The notes beneath the pieces were generated by a model. It had not been told where the DNA came from. It searched no databases and worked only from the letters and a program-made list of their open reading frames with translations. The position numbers were made by a program, and so were the translations under genes. From positions 49,215 to 66,559 of the forward strand of contig CAMPET010000139.1 of assembly GCA_946803715.1 (NCBI GenBank): a DNA stretch of 17,345 bases. The letters run 5' to 3'. Below, in pieces: positions 10,401-15,806 of this stretch. Numbering within the stretch: the stretch's first letter is position 1; every line of letters begins with the position of its first letter. The stretch is from Beroe ovata (lineage: Eukaryota; Ctenophora; Nuda; Beroida; Beroidae).

Positions 10401-13400
10401 TCATGTATGGAGAACTTTATTTGTTCTTTAGCTGCTTGGGATACTGTGAAACACAAAGCTGTCCGGTCAAAAAAGAGTCACTGAATCAGGATGCGTGCCC
10501 CGGTCAGTTTGTCCAACGAATATACACGCTGGCCCATGACAATACTTTGACATTCTTGGTCAGGAAAAATGGCCATTATGGAAATGACTTTTTCGTGTGT
10601 GATAATAGCAAGTGTATCGAGTTTTATAGAGTTTGTGATCTAGTTGATGACTGTGGGGACCTCAGTGACGAAATTTCATGTGGGAATCACTTTTTGTGTT
10701 CTAGTACAAAGCGATTTCTTCCATTGAACCAGAAATGCGATGGACAAATTAACTGTCAGGACTTTTCTGATGAGTGTAATGAAGAATGCAGTAAACGCAT
10801 TATTTCCAACATGCTATACAATTCCTGTGCTTGGGTTATTGGAGTGCTAGCCATGATTCTAAACATGGAATTGATCATCGGAAGCATAAAGAAACTGAAA
10901 GTTTGTAAAAAATCTTTCCAATTGCTAAACAGGGGACTGATTCTGCTAGTCAGTATTGGTGACTTTTGCGTGGGGGTTTATCTTCTTTCAGTAGCAGTGG
11001 CAGATTCATTCATCTTCAGAGAGAGTTATTGTTTCAAACAGTTCTCTTGGCTTACAAGTCACAGCTGCGCATTCCTGGGTAGTCTTAATACATTTGGCTC
11101 ACAACTCTCGGTGTTTTCTATGACATCATTGAGTATTTTTAGGGTCAACAACATCAGGAAAAGCATTGTTGCCCATGATCAAGTTAACTCGTCAGTCAAA
11201 GTCATGCTTTGGGTCACAAGCATTGCCTTGATCCTAATTTCCATAGCCATAGCAATCATCCCGGTGTTGACTGATTTGGAGGATTACTTTGTTAACGGTC
11301 TTGCTTATCACAAATCAATCAGTCTTTTCATTGGAATGATCAATAAAAGAGTCAACACAGATGCTCTTAGCGTCTATTATGGAAGGATGAAGAATAAGGC
11401 TTTAAGCTGGAAGCTGATTGATGAAATGATATATCCTATCTTTTCCCACGATCACAATTTGAAACCGGGGTTGTTAAAGAGNCCGGTGTTGACTGATTTG
11501 GAGGATTACTTTGTTAATGGTCTTGCTTATCACAAATCAATCAGTCTTTTTATCGGAATGATTAACAAAAGAGTCAACACACATGCTCTTAGCGTCTATT
11601 ATGGAAGAATGAAGGATAGGATTTTAAGCTGGAAGCTGATTGATGAGATGATATACCCCATCTTTTCCCACGATTACAATTTGAAACCGGGGTTGTTAAA
11701 GAGTCAAGTTCATTTCTATGGGAATGATGGAGTTTGCCTCTTCAAATATTTCGTCAAGAATGATGATCCTCAGAGGGCTTATGTCATTGTGCTGCTCACA
11801 ATCAACATGTGTTGCTTCCTTCTCATATCCGTGTGCTACATTTGCATTGGCATGATGACCGCAAGGGGCAGCAAAGCTCTTGCACGTGTAGATGGGGTTG
11901 CCGGGAAGCAAGTCAGGTCGAGGAATACAAAGATGCAACGTCGGATTATTGCACTTATCACCACCGATTTTATCTGCTGGGTGCCTTTCATCACGATCTG
12001 TTTCCTACATCATGCTGATGTGATGGATGCAAGCTCTCTGTACATCACTTTCTCTATTATTTTCCTCCCAATTAATTCTGTGATCAATCCAATTCTCTAT
12101 GATGATAGTTTGGTCATGGTTTCTGTTTTGAAAAGTATCCTGAATTACCTAAACCCGTTTCCAGCAGTTCAAAAGATCCTGAGATATAGTTCAACTGGCA
12201 GAAGGGCACAAGAATGCAAAGATCCGGGGATTCAACTTAACCTAAAAGCGACCAACATAATATCCACTGATAACGGTGAAACTAAACCATAAGTTCAGGA
12301 GTATGTGATATTACGTGAATTTACTTCCTCTGCTTAATTTGTTACATTTGCTTTTGAAAGTTTCTTATCAATTTTACTTTTCGGTTTAATGGGATCATGA
12401 CCAAGTACTGCATAGGTAAGAAACTCAGAAAAGTATGGGATTGATCTTGTACATAGTGCGAAGAAAATAGATGAAAAGTCAGCGGATTGGTAGCTCAATT
12501 GGCAGAGCGGTAGAGCAACAGGCGCGATTCCTGAGGTTCTGGGTTCATGCCCCGGTCAATCCCATACTTTTCTGAGTTTCTTCCCTATCCAGTACTTCAT
12601 CCTAATAAGCCGAGATCAGCCGGTGTATGATGTGTGTTCCCTTGGCTGTTGTACAGCAGCGTGTGTATGCTTGTGTGTGGGTGTGCGTGACATTAACCTT
12701 TTATTTTTCATCATAAGAATTAAGCTTTTAAAACCTTCTCATAATGTTCTATGATGATAAAGTTCTTTGAAGAAAAGCCTGTCATTGATAATGATCAAGT
12801 GATTGTTCAGTTAAACGTGTACCTGTTTTGAGGTTAGACCGCCTCCACATATCCACACAAAACTCTACACAGCTTGATCGCGTTTTGGTGCCACGTTGAA
12901 ATGAGAGAATCAGCACGTGCCATTTTCCATCGTCCTGTAAGAGGGAGTGTTAATTAGTCCTGCGTAGGTGTAAATTAGCTAATCAGTTATCAAAACAATA
13001 CATGGTGCTAATTGAGATACAAATTCTGACTAATAATTATCCAATATACAAGTTCAGTATATATAATGCTTGATTGAGAATGAGATTGAAGATTATTGCG
13101 CTCTATGATAATATCGCAATATTATAGTCAATAGTGCAATATATCACGCAATCTATCACACATTTATCACACCTTAACGGGCGGGGCTTCGTGCGACTGC
13201 ATAGGCTCGGTTGCACGAATGTTTATCTTCGTAGGGAGCTGGGTGACTGTAGTGTTCTTGTGTTGAATCACACATGCCTGAAATTTTTACATTTGAGAAA
13301 TATATTACAGACACAGGCAAATAGTTCTCGCAAGTGCTTCCTCCATGAAAGCGGCAAAAACTAATAAGGTTAACTTGAAAGTGCAAATCGTGAAAGCAAC

Positions 13401-14635
13401 CAATGGAGAAACCTATTACAATATTGTATATATCAAGTTATCAAGTTACCAAGTTAGGAAAAACAAGTTACCACGTAACCAAGTTACCAGCGTGTCAGTA
13501 AAACAAGATGACCAATTACCTCCCATGTCGGTAACGATGGCAAGACACGTGGAATATTGAACCATGTAAGGATGGTGTAACTGTACTGGAACAGCTTGTC
13601 CGACCCAACTGCACCCTAAGATGGGAAAAGACGTACAGTTATATTGGGCATAAGTCCGTTTGCCACTTTGGCCAGGCACCGGTCTTACGCAGGTCTAACG
13701 CCGGTCTAATGCCGGTCTAACGCCGGTCAAACGCCGGTCTAATGCAGGTTTGGCGCCGGTCTTGTGCAGGTTTGGCGCCGGTCTTACGCCGGTTTAATGC
13801 CGGTCTAACGCCGGTTTAGCGCAGGTTTGGCGCCGGTCTTGTGCAGGCTTGGCGCCGGTCTTATGCCGGTCTTATGCCAGTCTAATGCCAGTCTAACGCC
13901 GGTCTAACGCCGGTCTATCGCCAGTCTGACGCAGGTTTTGCGCTGGTTCGGCGCTGGTTTGGCGCGGCAGAAGCGCTGGTCCGGCGCTAGTCTTATGCAG
14001 GGATAACGCCGGTCTAACGCCGGTCTTATGCCAGTCTAGCGCATGGTTGACGCCGGTCTGGCGCTGGTTTGGCGCGGGTCTAGCGCTACTCTAATTCCAT
14101 GATTTACCATCATTGCAAGGGGCCAGTCTTATACACGTCTAAATGGCAGTCTTACGCCGTTTTTTTCGTAGAGTCTAAGATTACTCCCTACCCTCGCTGG
14201 CGGGATTAACCCCCTGGGCCCTGGCAATTTAGCATTGCGACGCGGCAGGGAAAATACAAATTATCCCCGTGTGCGGAGGCTCTTCTGGTAACATAGCTTC
14301 GTTCGGAGCGGTCACACGGCGTCGAAATCTCCCGGCCTGTATTCATCATATCATGATAAGATGATATATCATAGCGAGGGAGTGGTACCTACAAGTATTT
14401 GAATATTCTGGGATGAATATGGAGTGTATGTTGGGTATGACACCATCATAACCCGTGATTAAAGGTTGGATTGTGCAGGCCCGGCAGAGTTACGATCACT
14501 TCACAAGGATATATTTGGTAGCTTTAGAGAATGCGCGATCAAATTCTAAGACACCTTTTGAATCTGTTGCTTATCAATATCACCGGATATGATATCGGTG
14601 CTTTGTTGGTTGTTGACGAAATATACCTCATCACT
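62..14635 (-). CDS. WDFY3: WDFY3/Alfy-like PH-BEACH protein, partial (16 exons modelled, both ends missing)
   Basis: Exons on the minus strand, in transcript order: 14635-14555 (tentative), 13615-13520, 13277-13173, 12934-12823, 7868-7719, 6735-6655, 6339-6124, 5911-5778, 5585-5499, 5355-5216, 4881-4668, 4507-4419, 3385-3091, 2917-2800, 2479-1628, 1493-62. All introns are GT-AG and every exon junction keeps phase, giving about 1,400 residues with no stop. Order of regions: ConA-like/laminin-G (about residues 28-190), armadillo-like helical middle (about 210-900), PH, then the start of BEACH. Family markers I recognise are GLVAMTTDSEGLYAA, GYEILALLLHRK, KLWQGSL, NERGLWGP, NFQYLMYINTLAGRSY and RPMGAQSPDRLAQ; the last separates WDFY3/4 from neurobeachins and LYST. 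Known role of the family: scaffold linking ubiquitinated, p62-bound aggregates to autophagosome machinery. The WD40/FYVE end lies to the left of the window; the N-terminal half is not found. WDFY3 versus WDFY4 is not resolved. Confidence 0.88.
1628..2479 (-). CDS. WDFY3: WDFY3 exon: helical middle region
   Basis: An 852-bp exon, phase 1 to phase 1, flanked by a ctccccacag acceptor and a gtgagt donor. It encodes alpha-helical, leucine-rich sequence of the armadillo-like middle of Alfy. Anchors to the family are SKYILQKLWQGSLGN, RAILYFLSL and DYEFVICASYLL, which line up with the stretch of vertebrate WDFY3 that precedes the PH-BEACH unit. No catalytic motif is expected. The open frame reads past the donor for a few codons; the conserved phase places the splice at 1628. 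Confidence 0.9.
2488..2697 (+). repeat. Purine-rich (GA/GGGTGAG) low-complexity tract
   Basis: About 210 bases almost free of pyrimidine runs on the plus strand, built of irregular variants of gggtgaggggag and gggtcagcagagag. It lies in the WDFY3 intron between exons 1628-2479 and 2800-2917, where it is a pyrimidine tract on the transcribed sense strand just before an acceptor. Reading frames through it are low complexity and not coding. Bases 1-40 show a similar purine-rich tract in the next intron. Confidence 0.8.
2800..3385 (-). CDS. WDFY3: WDFY3 exons 3091-3385 and 2800-2917
   Basis: Two exons. The first (3385-3091, 98 codons) contains SQKSNHGGWMSAIN followed by CQLQGFPLLLHIL, matching the family block that has GGGW and then FPGFPVLQSFL. 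Its acceptor is ctaacag and its donor is the weaker gtatgg at 3090, chosen because phase 0 fits the next exon. The second (2917-2800) follows a tttcag acceptor, reads FSTYSIKLYTWLL and ends at a strong gtgagt in phase 1. The open frame runs past both donors, so the exact 3' edge of the first exon is the least certain point; a donor gtaaat at about 3075 would break phase. Confidence 0.75.
3386..4418. other. 1-kb WDFY3 intron, mostly AT-rich, with plus-strand gene-like signals
   Basis: Intron between exons 4507-4419 and 3385-3091. No WDFY3 exon is needed here because the phases of the flanking exons match. On the plus strand it carries a TATATAAG box (3690-3697), a short ORF ending at a perfect gtaagtat donor (3820), and AATAAA signals near 4189 and 4215; these are treated in the next entry. 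Confidence 0.6.
3762..4105 (+). CDS. Speculative small two-exon gene within WDFY3 intron
   Basis: Exon 3762-3819 starts with ATG about 65 bases downstream of the TATATAAG box, reads MISNFNPEFRRRISRRIPE and ends at gtaagtat in phase 1. Joining to an acceptor aagtccag at 3998 gives an in-frame exon 3999-4105 ending in TGA, with AATAAA signals 85-110 bases beyond. The 54-residue product would be strongly basic and matches nothing I know. The join is one of several possible ones and the acceptor has a poor pyrimidine tract, so this may be chance or part of a decayed retroelement. Confidence 0.15.
4419..5585 (-). CDS. WDFY3: WDFY3 exons 5499-5585, 5216-5355, 4668-4881, 4419-4507
   Basis: Four small exons of the armadillo-like middle. 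5585-5499 encodes DMEEIGYEILALLLHRK, a clear match to the family's EMERIKGYQLLAMLLKKK block. 5355-5216 encodes SGLITHPKAVRILLCCFEIW, matching the block around LLCDFEVW. 4881-4668 encodes the helices from MGVTDRLLELVY to FGSYLVYSLP. 4507-4419 (89 bp) encodes VIRIRNMLLELL, matching LRNRLLDILLKL. Phases run 0-0, 0-2, 2-0 and 0-2 and agree with the neighbours. The 5216-5355 and 4419-4507 exons are short and start without ATG, so an ORF search alone misses them. Confidence 0.85.
5122..5169. repeat. Three tandem copies of a 16-bp unit
   Basis: Units 5122-5137, 5138-5153 and 5154-5169 follow catattatgacRgtgt with a single substitution. They sit in a WDFY3 intron next to inverted copies of a TGACATC motif (5035-5110). 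Confidence 0.85.
5778..6735 (-). CDS. WDFY3: WDFY3 exons 6655-6735, 6124-6339, 5778-5911
   Basis: 6735-6655 (81 bp) reads GPSYVGNM directly after the ConA-like exon, equal to the family's LGPNYVGSF. 6339-6124 (216 bp) carries IMLDKILSEVDS and a Ser/Thr-rich tail. 5911-5778 (134 bp) reads STFEAVGSIQVLLGLVAMTT, the best-conserved block of this part. All three start in phase 1 and the last ends in phase 0. Acceptors are aacag, ctccgacag and cattgtcag. Longer reading frames exist around 6340-6400 and 5912-5948, but only the inner acceptors keep phase and similarity. Confidence 0.84.
6736..7718. other. WDFY3 intron, 983 bp, no recognisable feature
   Basis: Flanking exons join in phase (Gly codon G|GT), so no exon is required. 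Plus-strand frames of 84 and 68 codons at 6920-7174 and 7405-7611 show no domain, splice or composition support. Confidence 0.6.
7719..7868 (-). CDS. WDFY3: WDFY3 exon: end of ConA-like (laminin-G) domain
   Basis: A 150-bp exon in phase 1-1. It ends at gtgagt (7718) and begins after ttttctccacag, itself preceded by a 20-C run on this strand. SITWNLGALYIFDGLLP matches the family's SLVWRLGPTHFLEEVLP in the last strands of the ConA-like domain. Joining to 12934-12823 restores an Asp codon (G|AT), and joining to 6735-6655 restores Gly (G|GT). The upstream intron is about 5 kb and contains the receptor gene and the N at 7902. Confidence 0.85.
7881..7902. other. Homopolymer of 20 G ending in an assembly N
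   Basis: Twenty consecutive G, then C and N. On the minus strand it is the pyrimidine tract of the WDFY3 acceptor at 7869. Sequence character changes abruptly after the N, to a receptor-gene remnant, so a gap or join of unknown size is likely here. Confidence 0.85.
7936..8235 (+). pseudogene. Decayed 3' end of a paralogous LDLa-7TM receptor gene
   Basis: Positions 7940-8190 align with 12145-12384, the C-terminal tail and 3' flank of the receptor gene below, sharing ttcaactggcagaagggcac and ctgcttaatttgttacatt. In the frame of the intact gene this copy reads YLNLFLVVQKIL and then hits a stop at about 7983 where the other has RYSS; later indels shift the frame. Similarity resumes after the other copy's insertion: caattaagcttttgaaacc here matches 12709-12737. 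Nothing of TM1-TM7 is seen before the N at 7902, so the copy is truncated there, either biologically or by assembly. Confidence 0.8.
8236..8469 (+). promoter_or_regulatory. 5' flank of the receptor gene, AT-rich
   Basis: About 230 bases between the remnant and the start codon. It is AT-rich with a TATA-like tatattatg near 8351, about 120 bases before the ATG. The start has a favourable context (A at -3, G at +4). No other regulatory motif is convincing. Confidence 0.3.
8470..12292 (+). CDS. LDLa-rich seven-transmembrane receptor (rhodopsin-like, GRL101/RXFP-related)
   Basis: Exon 1 (8470-8539) encodes a signal peptide, MEARKYILTSMICITYLYNS followed by ISA, ending at gtaatt in phase 1. Exon 2 (8886-12292) follows cacttcatcag; the split codon gives Asp, so the mature protein likely starts DCPLVEK. 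The model has 1,158 codons including an X. The ectodomain (to about residue 660) is Cys-rich and N-glycosylated, with up to eight LDLa-like modules; three are canonical, with CDGANDCEDTSDE, CGDLSDEISC and CDGQINCQDFSDEC. Seven membrane segments follow directly; CWVP (11977) in TM6 and NPILY in TM7 mark it as class A. At the DRY site it reads FRV: Arg kept, acid lost. No leucine-rich repeats are seen, unlike Lymnaea GRL101 or RXFP1/2. The ligand is unknown. Residues 816-890 are followed by a near copy after an N, probably an assembly artefact. The gene lies antisense inside a WDFY3 intron. Confidence 0.88.
8540..8885 (+). other. Receptor intron 1
   Basis: 346 bp, GT-AG, phase 1, between signal-peptide exon and mature-protein exon. 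It contains a perfect 8-bp inverted repeat with one-base centre (gcctggca c tgccaggc, about 8847-8863) close to the acceptor. In-frame TAA at 8870-8872 excludes an earlier exon start. Confidence 0.7.
11261..11703 (+). repeat. 221-bp direct repeat separated by N, within the receptor reading frame
   Basis: Copy 1 is 11261-11481, N is 11482, copy 2 is 11483-11703. The copies differ at about 15 of 221 bases, mostly synonymous, with five amino-acid changes. The period of 222 keeps frame by virtue of the N. Copy 1 ends where copy 2 ends, as expected if the right end of one contig overlaps the left end of the next and both were kept. The repeated part encodes the end of TM4 and the second extracellular loop. 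Confidence 0.95.
12383..12698 (+). mobile_element. 316-bp insertion: tRNA-like SINE/foldback element
   Basis: Absent from the parallel position of the receptor remnant (about 8190) and bracketed by 11-bp near-identical flanks, ttttacttttc (12372-12382) and ttttatttttc (12699-12709), consistent with a target-site duplication. It contains perfect 27-nt inverted repeats 12418-12444 and 12556-12582, extendable to 42 nt (12403-12444 / 12556-12597) with two mismatches. Between them is a tRNA-like core, and a GT-rich tail (12632-12690) ends the element. I cannot name the family. Confidence 0.65.
12484..12564 (+). ncRNA. tRNA-like pol III core of the inserted element
   Basis: A box tagctcaattgg (12491-12502) and B box ggttcatgccc (12542-12552). 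Acceptor-like ends ggattgg (12484-12490) and tcaatcc can pair over 7 bp, gctc/gagc forms a D stem, and ctggg/cccgg forms a T stem with a 7-base loop. The middle holds about nine extra bases and a poor anticodon loop (no T33), so this is a tRNA-derived promoter and not a working tRNA gene. Confidence 0.6.
12823..12934 (-). CDS. WDFY3: WDFY3 exon: ConA-like domain core strand
   Basis: A 112-bp exon between acceptor ctcttacag and donor gtacac. It reads DDGKWHVLILSFQRGTK, the WHHLVLV strand typical of laminin-G/ConA-like domains and present at this place in Alfy (EGQWHHLVLVMSKG). Phase 0 in, phase 1 out; the phase fits the exon at 7719-7868 exactly. This exon shows that the WDFY3 gene continues on the far side of the receptor gene. 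Confidence 0.8.
13173..13277 (-). CDS. WDFY3: Probable WDFY3 exon (ConA-like domain, divergent)
   Basis: A 105-bp open segment, phase 0-0, between aaaatttcag and gtgtga. It reads ACVIQHKNTTVTQLP and onward for 35 codons. It falls where the family has CLAIVLSAKDRSLIVSTKE, but similarity is weak, and the donor is not a strong one. Support comes mainly from position and from phase agreement with both neighbours. Confidence 0.5.
13425..13495. repeat. Short irregular repeat of caagttacc
   Basis: Several variants of caagttacc/caagttatc in about 70 bases just 3' (in WDFY3 sense) of the exon 13520-13615, within a WDFY3 intron. Confidence 0.6.
13520..13615 (-). CDS. WDFY3: Probable WDFY3 exon (start of ConA-like domain)
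   Basis: A 96-bp segment, phase 0-0, between acceptor cccatcttag and donor gtaatt. It reads GAVGSDKLFQYSYTILTWFN, which fits the family's first ConA-like strand (LSYSSWFCIEHF). A second frame through the same bases also stays open and contains TCLAIV, so the frame choice rests on phase with the flanking exons. Confidence 0.6.
13678..14095. repeat. 11-bp minisatellite, about 38 units
   Basis: Tandem units of consensus gccggtctaay (plus strand), with subtypes gcaggtttggc, gccggtcttac and gcgctggtttg interspersed. The 418 bases equal 38 units; degenerate copies continue to about 14160. It lies in a WDFY3 intron. Frames through it are not conserved, and an 11-bp period cannot give a simple peptide repeat shorter than 11 residues. 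Confidence 0.93.
14096..14554. other. WDFY3 intron remainder, no clear gene
   Basis: Contains degenerate minisatellite units to 14160 and an AT-rich near-palindrome around 14340-14375 (tcatcatatcatgataagatgatatatcat-like, given here only by its core catcatatcatgat). A 35-codon minus-strand frame at about 14235-14340 lacks a usable donor. Confidence 0.5.
14555..14635 (-). CDS. Tentative WDFY3 exon upstream of the ConA-like domain
   Basis: An 81-bp open segment, phase 0-0, acceptor attatcag, donor gtgtct. It reads SDEVYFVNNQQSTDIISGD and ends IQK. It lies in the right place and phase to precede the exon at 13615, but it has no decisive similarity and its pyrimidine tract is poor. Nothing further upstream is recognisable as WDFY3. 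Confidence 0.3.
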
Positions 14636-15806
14636 CTGATAATATGATATATAAAACTGCTGTTTCATACTTTCATAGAAAGAAATGTCGTCTACTAGTC
14701 AAGAGTAGCACTGAGATAGAGTCGGAGTATGGACTAATGAAGCTCACTTTCTCGTGTCTAGGTTTTTATAAGCTTATGAAAAGCCTTTATAAGCAAAAGG
14801 CAATAAACCCATCAATGTCATGACAATTGCATACCCTTTGGCTACGACAATGGTGCAATATAATACTGCTGATCGGATGGTATGTCAGACCATGCCTTAA
14901 ATCTACAATCGCCAAATAATGAACGTGTGTGATCCAAATTACGCGAGTATTATGCATCGCGCCATACAGATAAATTGATGTGACCGTGGTACAAGTGAGA
15001 CACAAATAGTAAGGGAACGTATACGCATTCCTGACGGCTAAACACCAAAGAGTGGTGTCAAGGACACGTTCGATGACGAAGTGGTGTCAGCGCAGCACAT
15101 ATATCAGAAGTTCAAAATGAACTCTCAAAGCGCTAAAAAACAAAATGGTAAGGAAAAAATAAAAAACTGCCTGGAAAAGGCTTAAAGAAATGCCTAAAAC
15201 AGCCAATGGGCAAAAAGGTTGCCCATGGCAATCGCGTCGGTTATTGCATTCCAACATTCTATCGTCGGTGCAATACACGCTAACAGATTGATTTCAAGGA
15301 TATATTCGATGATGTTGAACACATGAGAATATTACTAACCGTGTTCTTGTAGTTTCTTCATGGGGAGATACCCATCATCATGACACAGCGTTTTTCCCTA
15401 CATGGCACAGCAGTAGCGTTGTTCTTCAGACATGTCTTGTCTTCCATGCAGGAACGGAACATCAGGAACAATGAATGTTCAGTTTGCGGTGTGCACCACT
15501 CCATTCTAGATGCACGGGATATTTGCGTTAGCTGACTGAGGTTCGACAAGCCCCATAGCATAGTCATGGAGCATAGGTCTGGGGTAAAAGGCAATACCCC
15601 AAAGTCGATGTCAAGTGGTAGAACTATCATGGACGAGAATAGATAGACCGGAATTTTGACAATGAATGAATAGAATAATGATAAATCTGACAAAAATTGT
15701 GCAACAAAATTCAACCCATTAAAATAATGTCAGCGATTATGAAACGAAAATAAAATTAAAGACATGGAACAAATCAATCAAACAGTAAAACCCGTCAGTT
15801 GATAAC
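14636..15806. other. Intergenic or intronic stretch without a supported gene
   Basis: 1.17 kb between the last tentative WDFY3 exon and the aminotransferase stop codon. The longest frame is 118 codons on the minus strand (15358-15714), hydrophobic at its start and Cys-rich at its end, with no family I recognise and no clear splice or promoter support. A hairpin-forming sequence, ccaatgggcaa and ttgcccatgg, is at 15199-15231. No canonical AATAAA for the aminotransferase is evident just after its stop. Confidence 0.5.

Noticed and set aside
12484-12564. A functional tRNA gene
   Set aside because: Extra bases between the D arm and anticodon arm, no T33, mismatched anticodon stem; it is embedded in an inverted-repeat insertion.
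13678-14095. CRISPR array or coding repeat
   Set aside because: Direct 11-bp units without spacers, in a eukaryotic intron; frames carry no conserved peptide repeat.
14235-14345. Minus-strand exon candidate for WDFY3 (acceptor gaatacag, reading AGRFRRRVTAPNE, later ICIFPAA)
   Set aside because: Slight resemblance to the family block before the ConA-like domain, but the only donor (gtattt) gives phase 1, which does not fit the next exon.
14820-14925. Minus-strand exon candidate after ggcgattgtag
   Set aside because: Open only briefly, with no recognisable similarity and no phase evidence.
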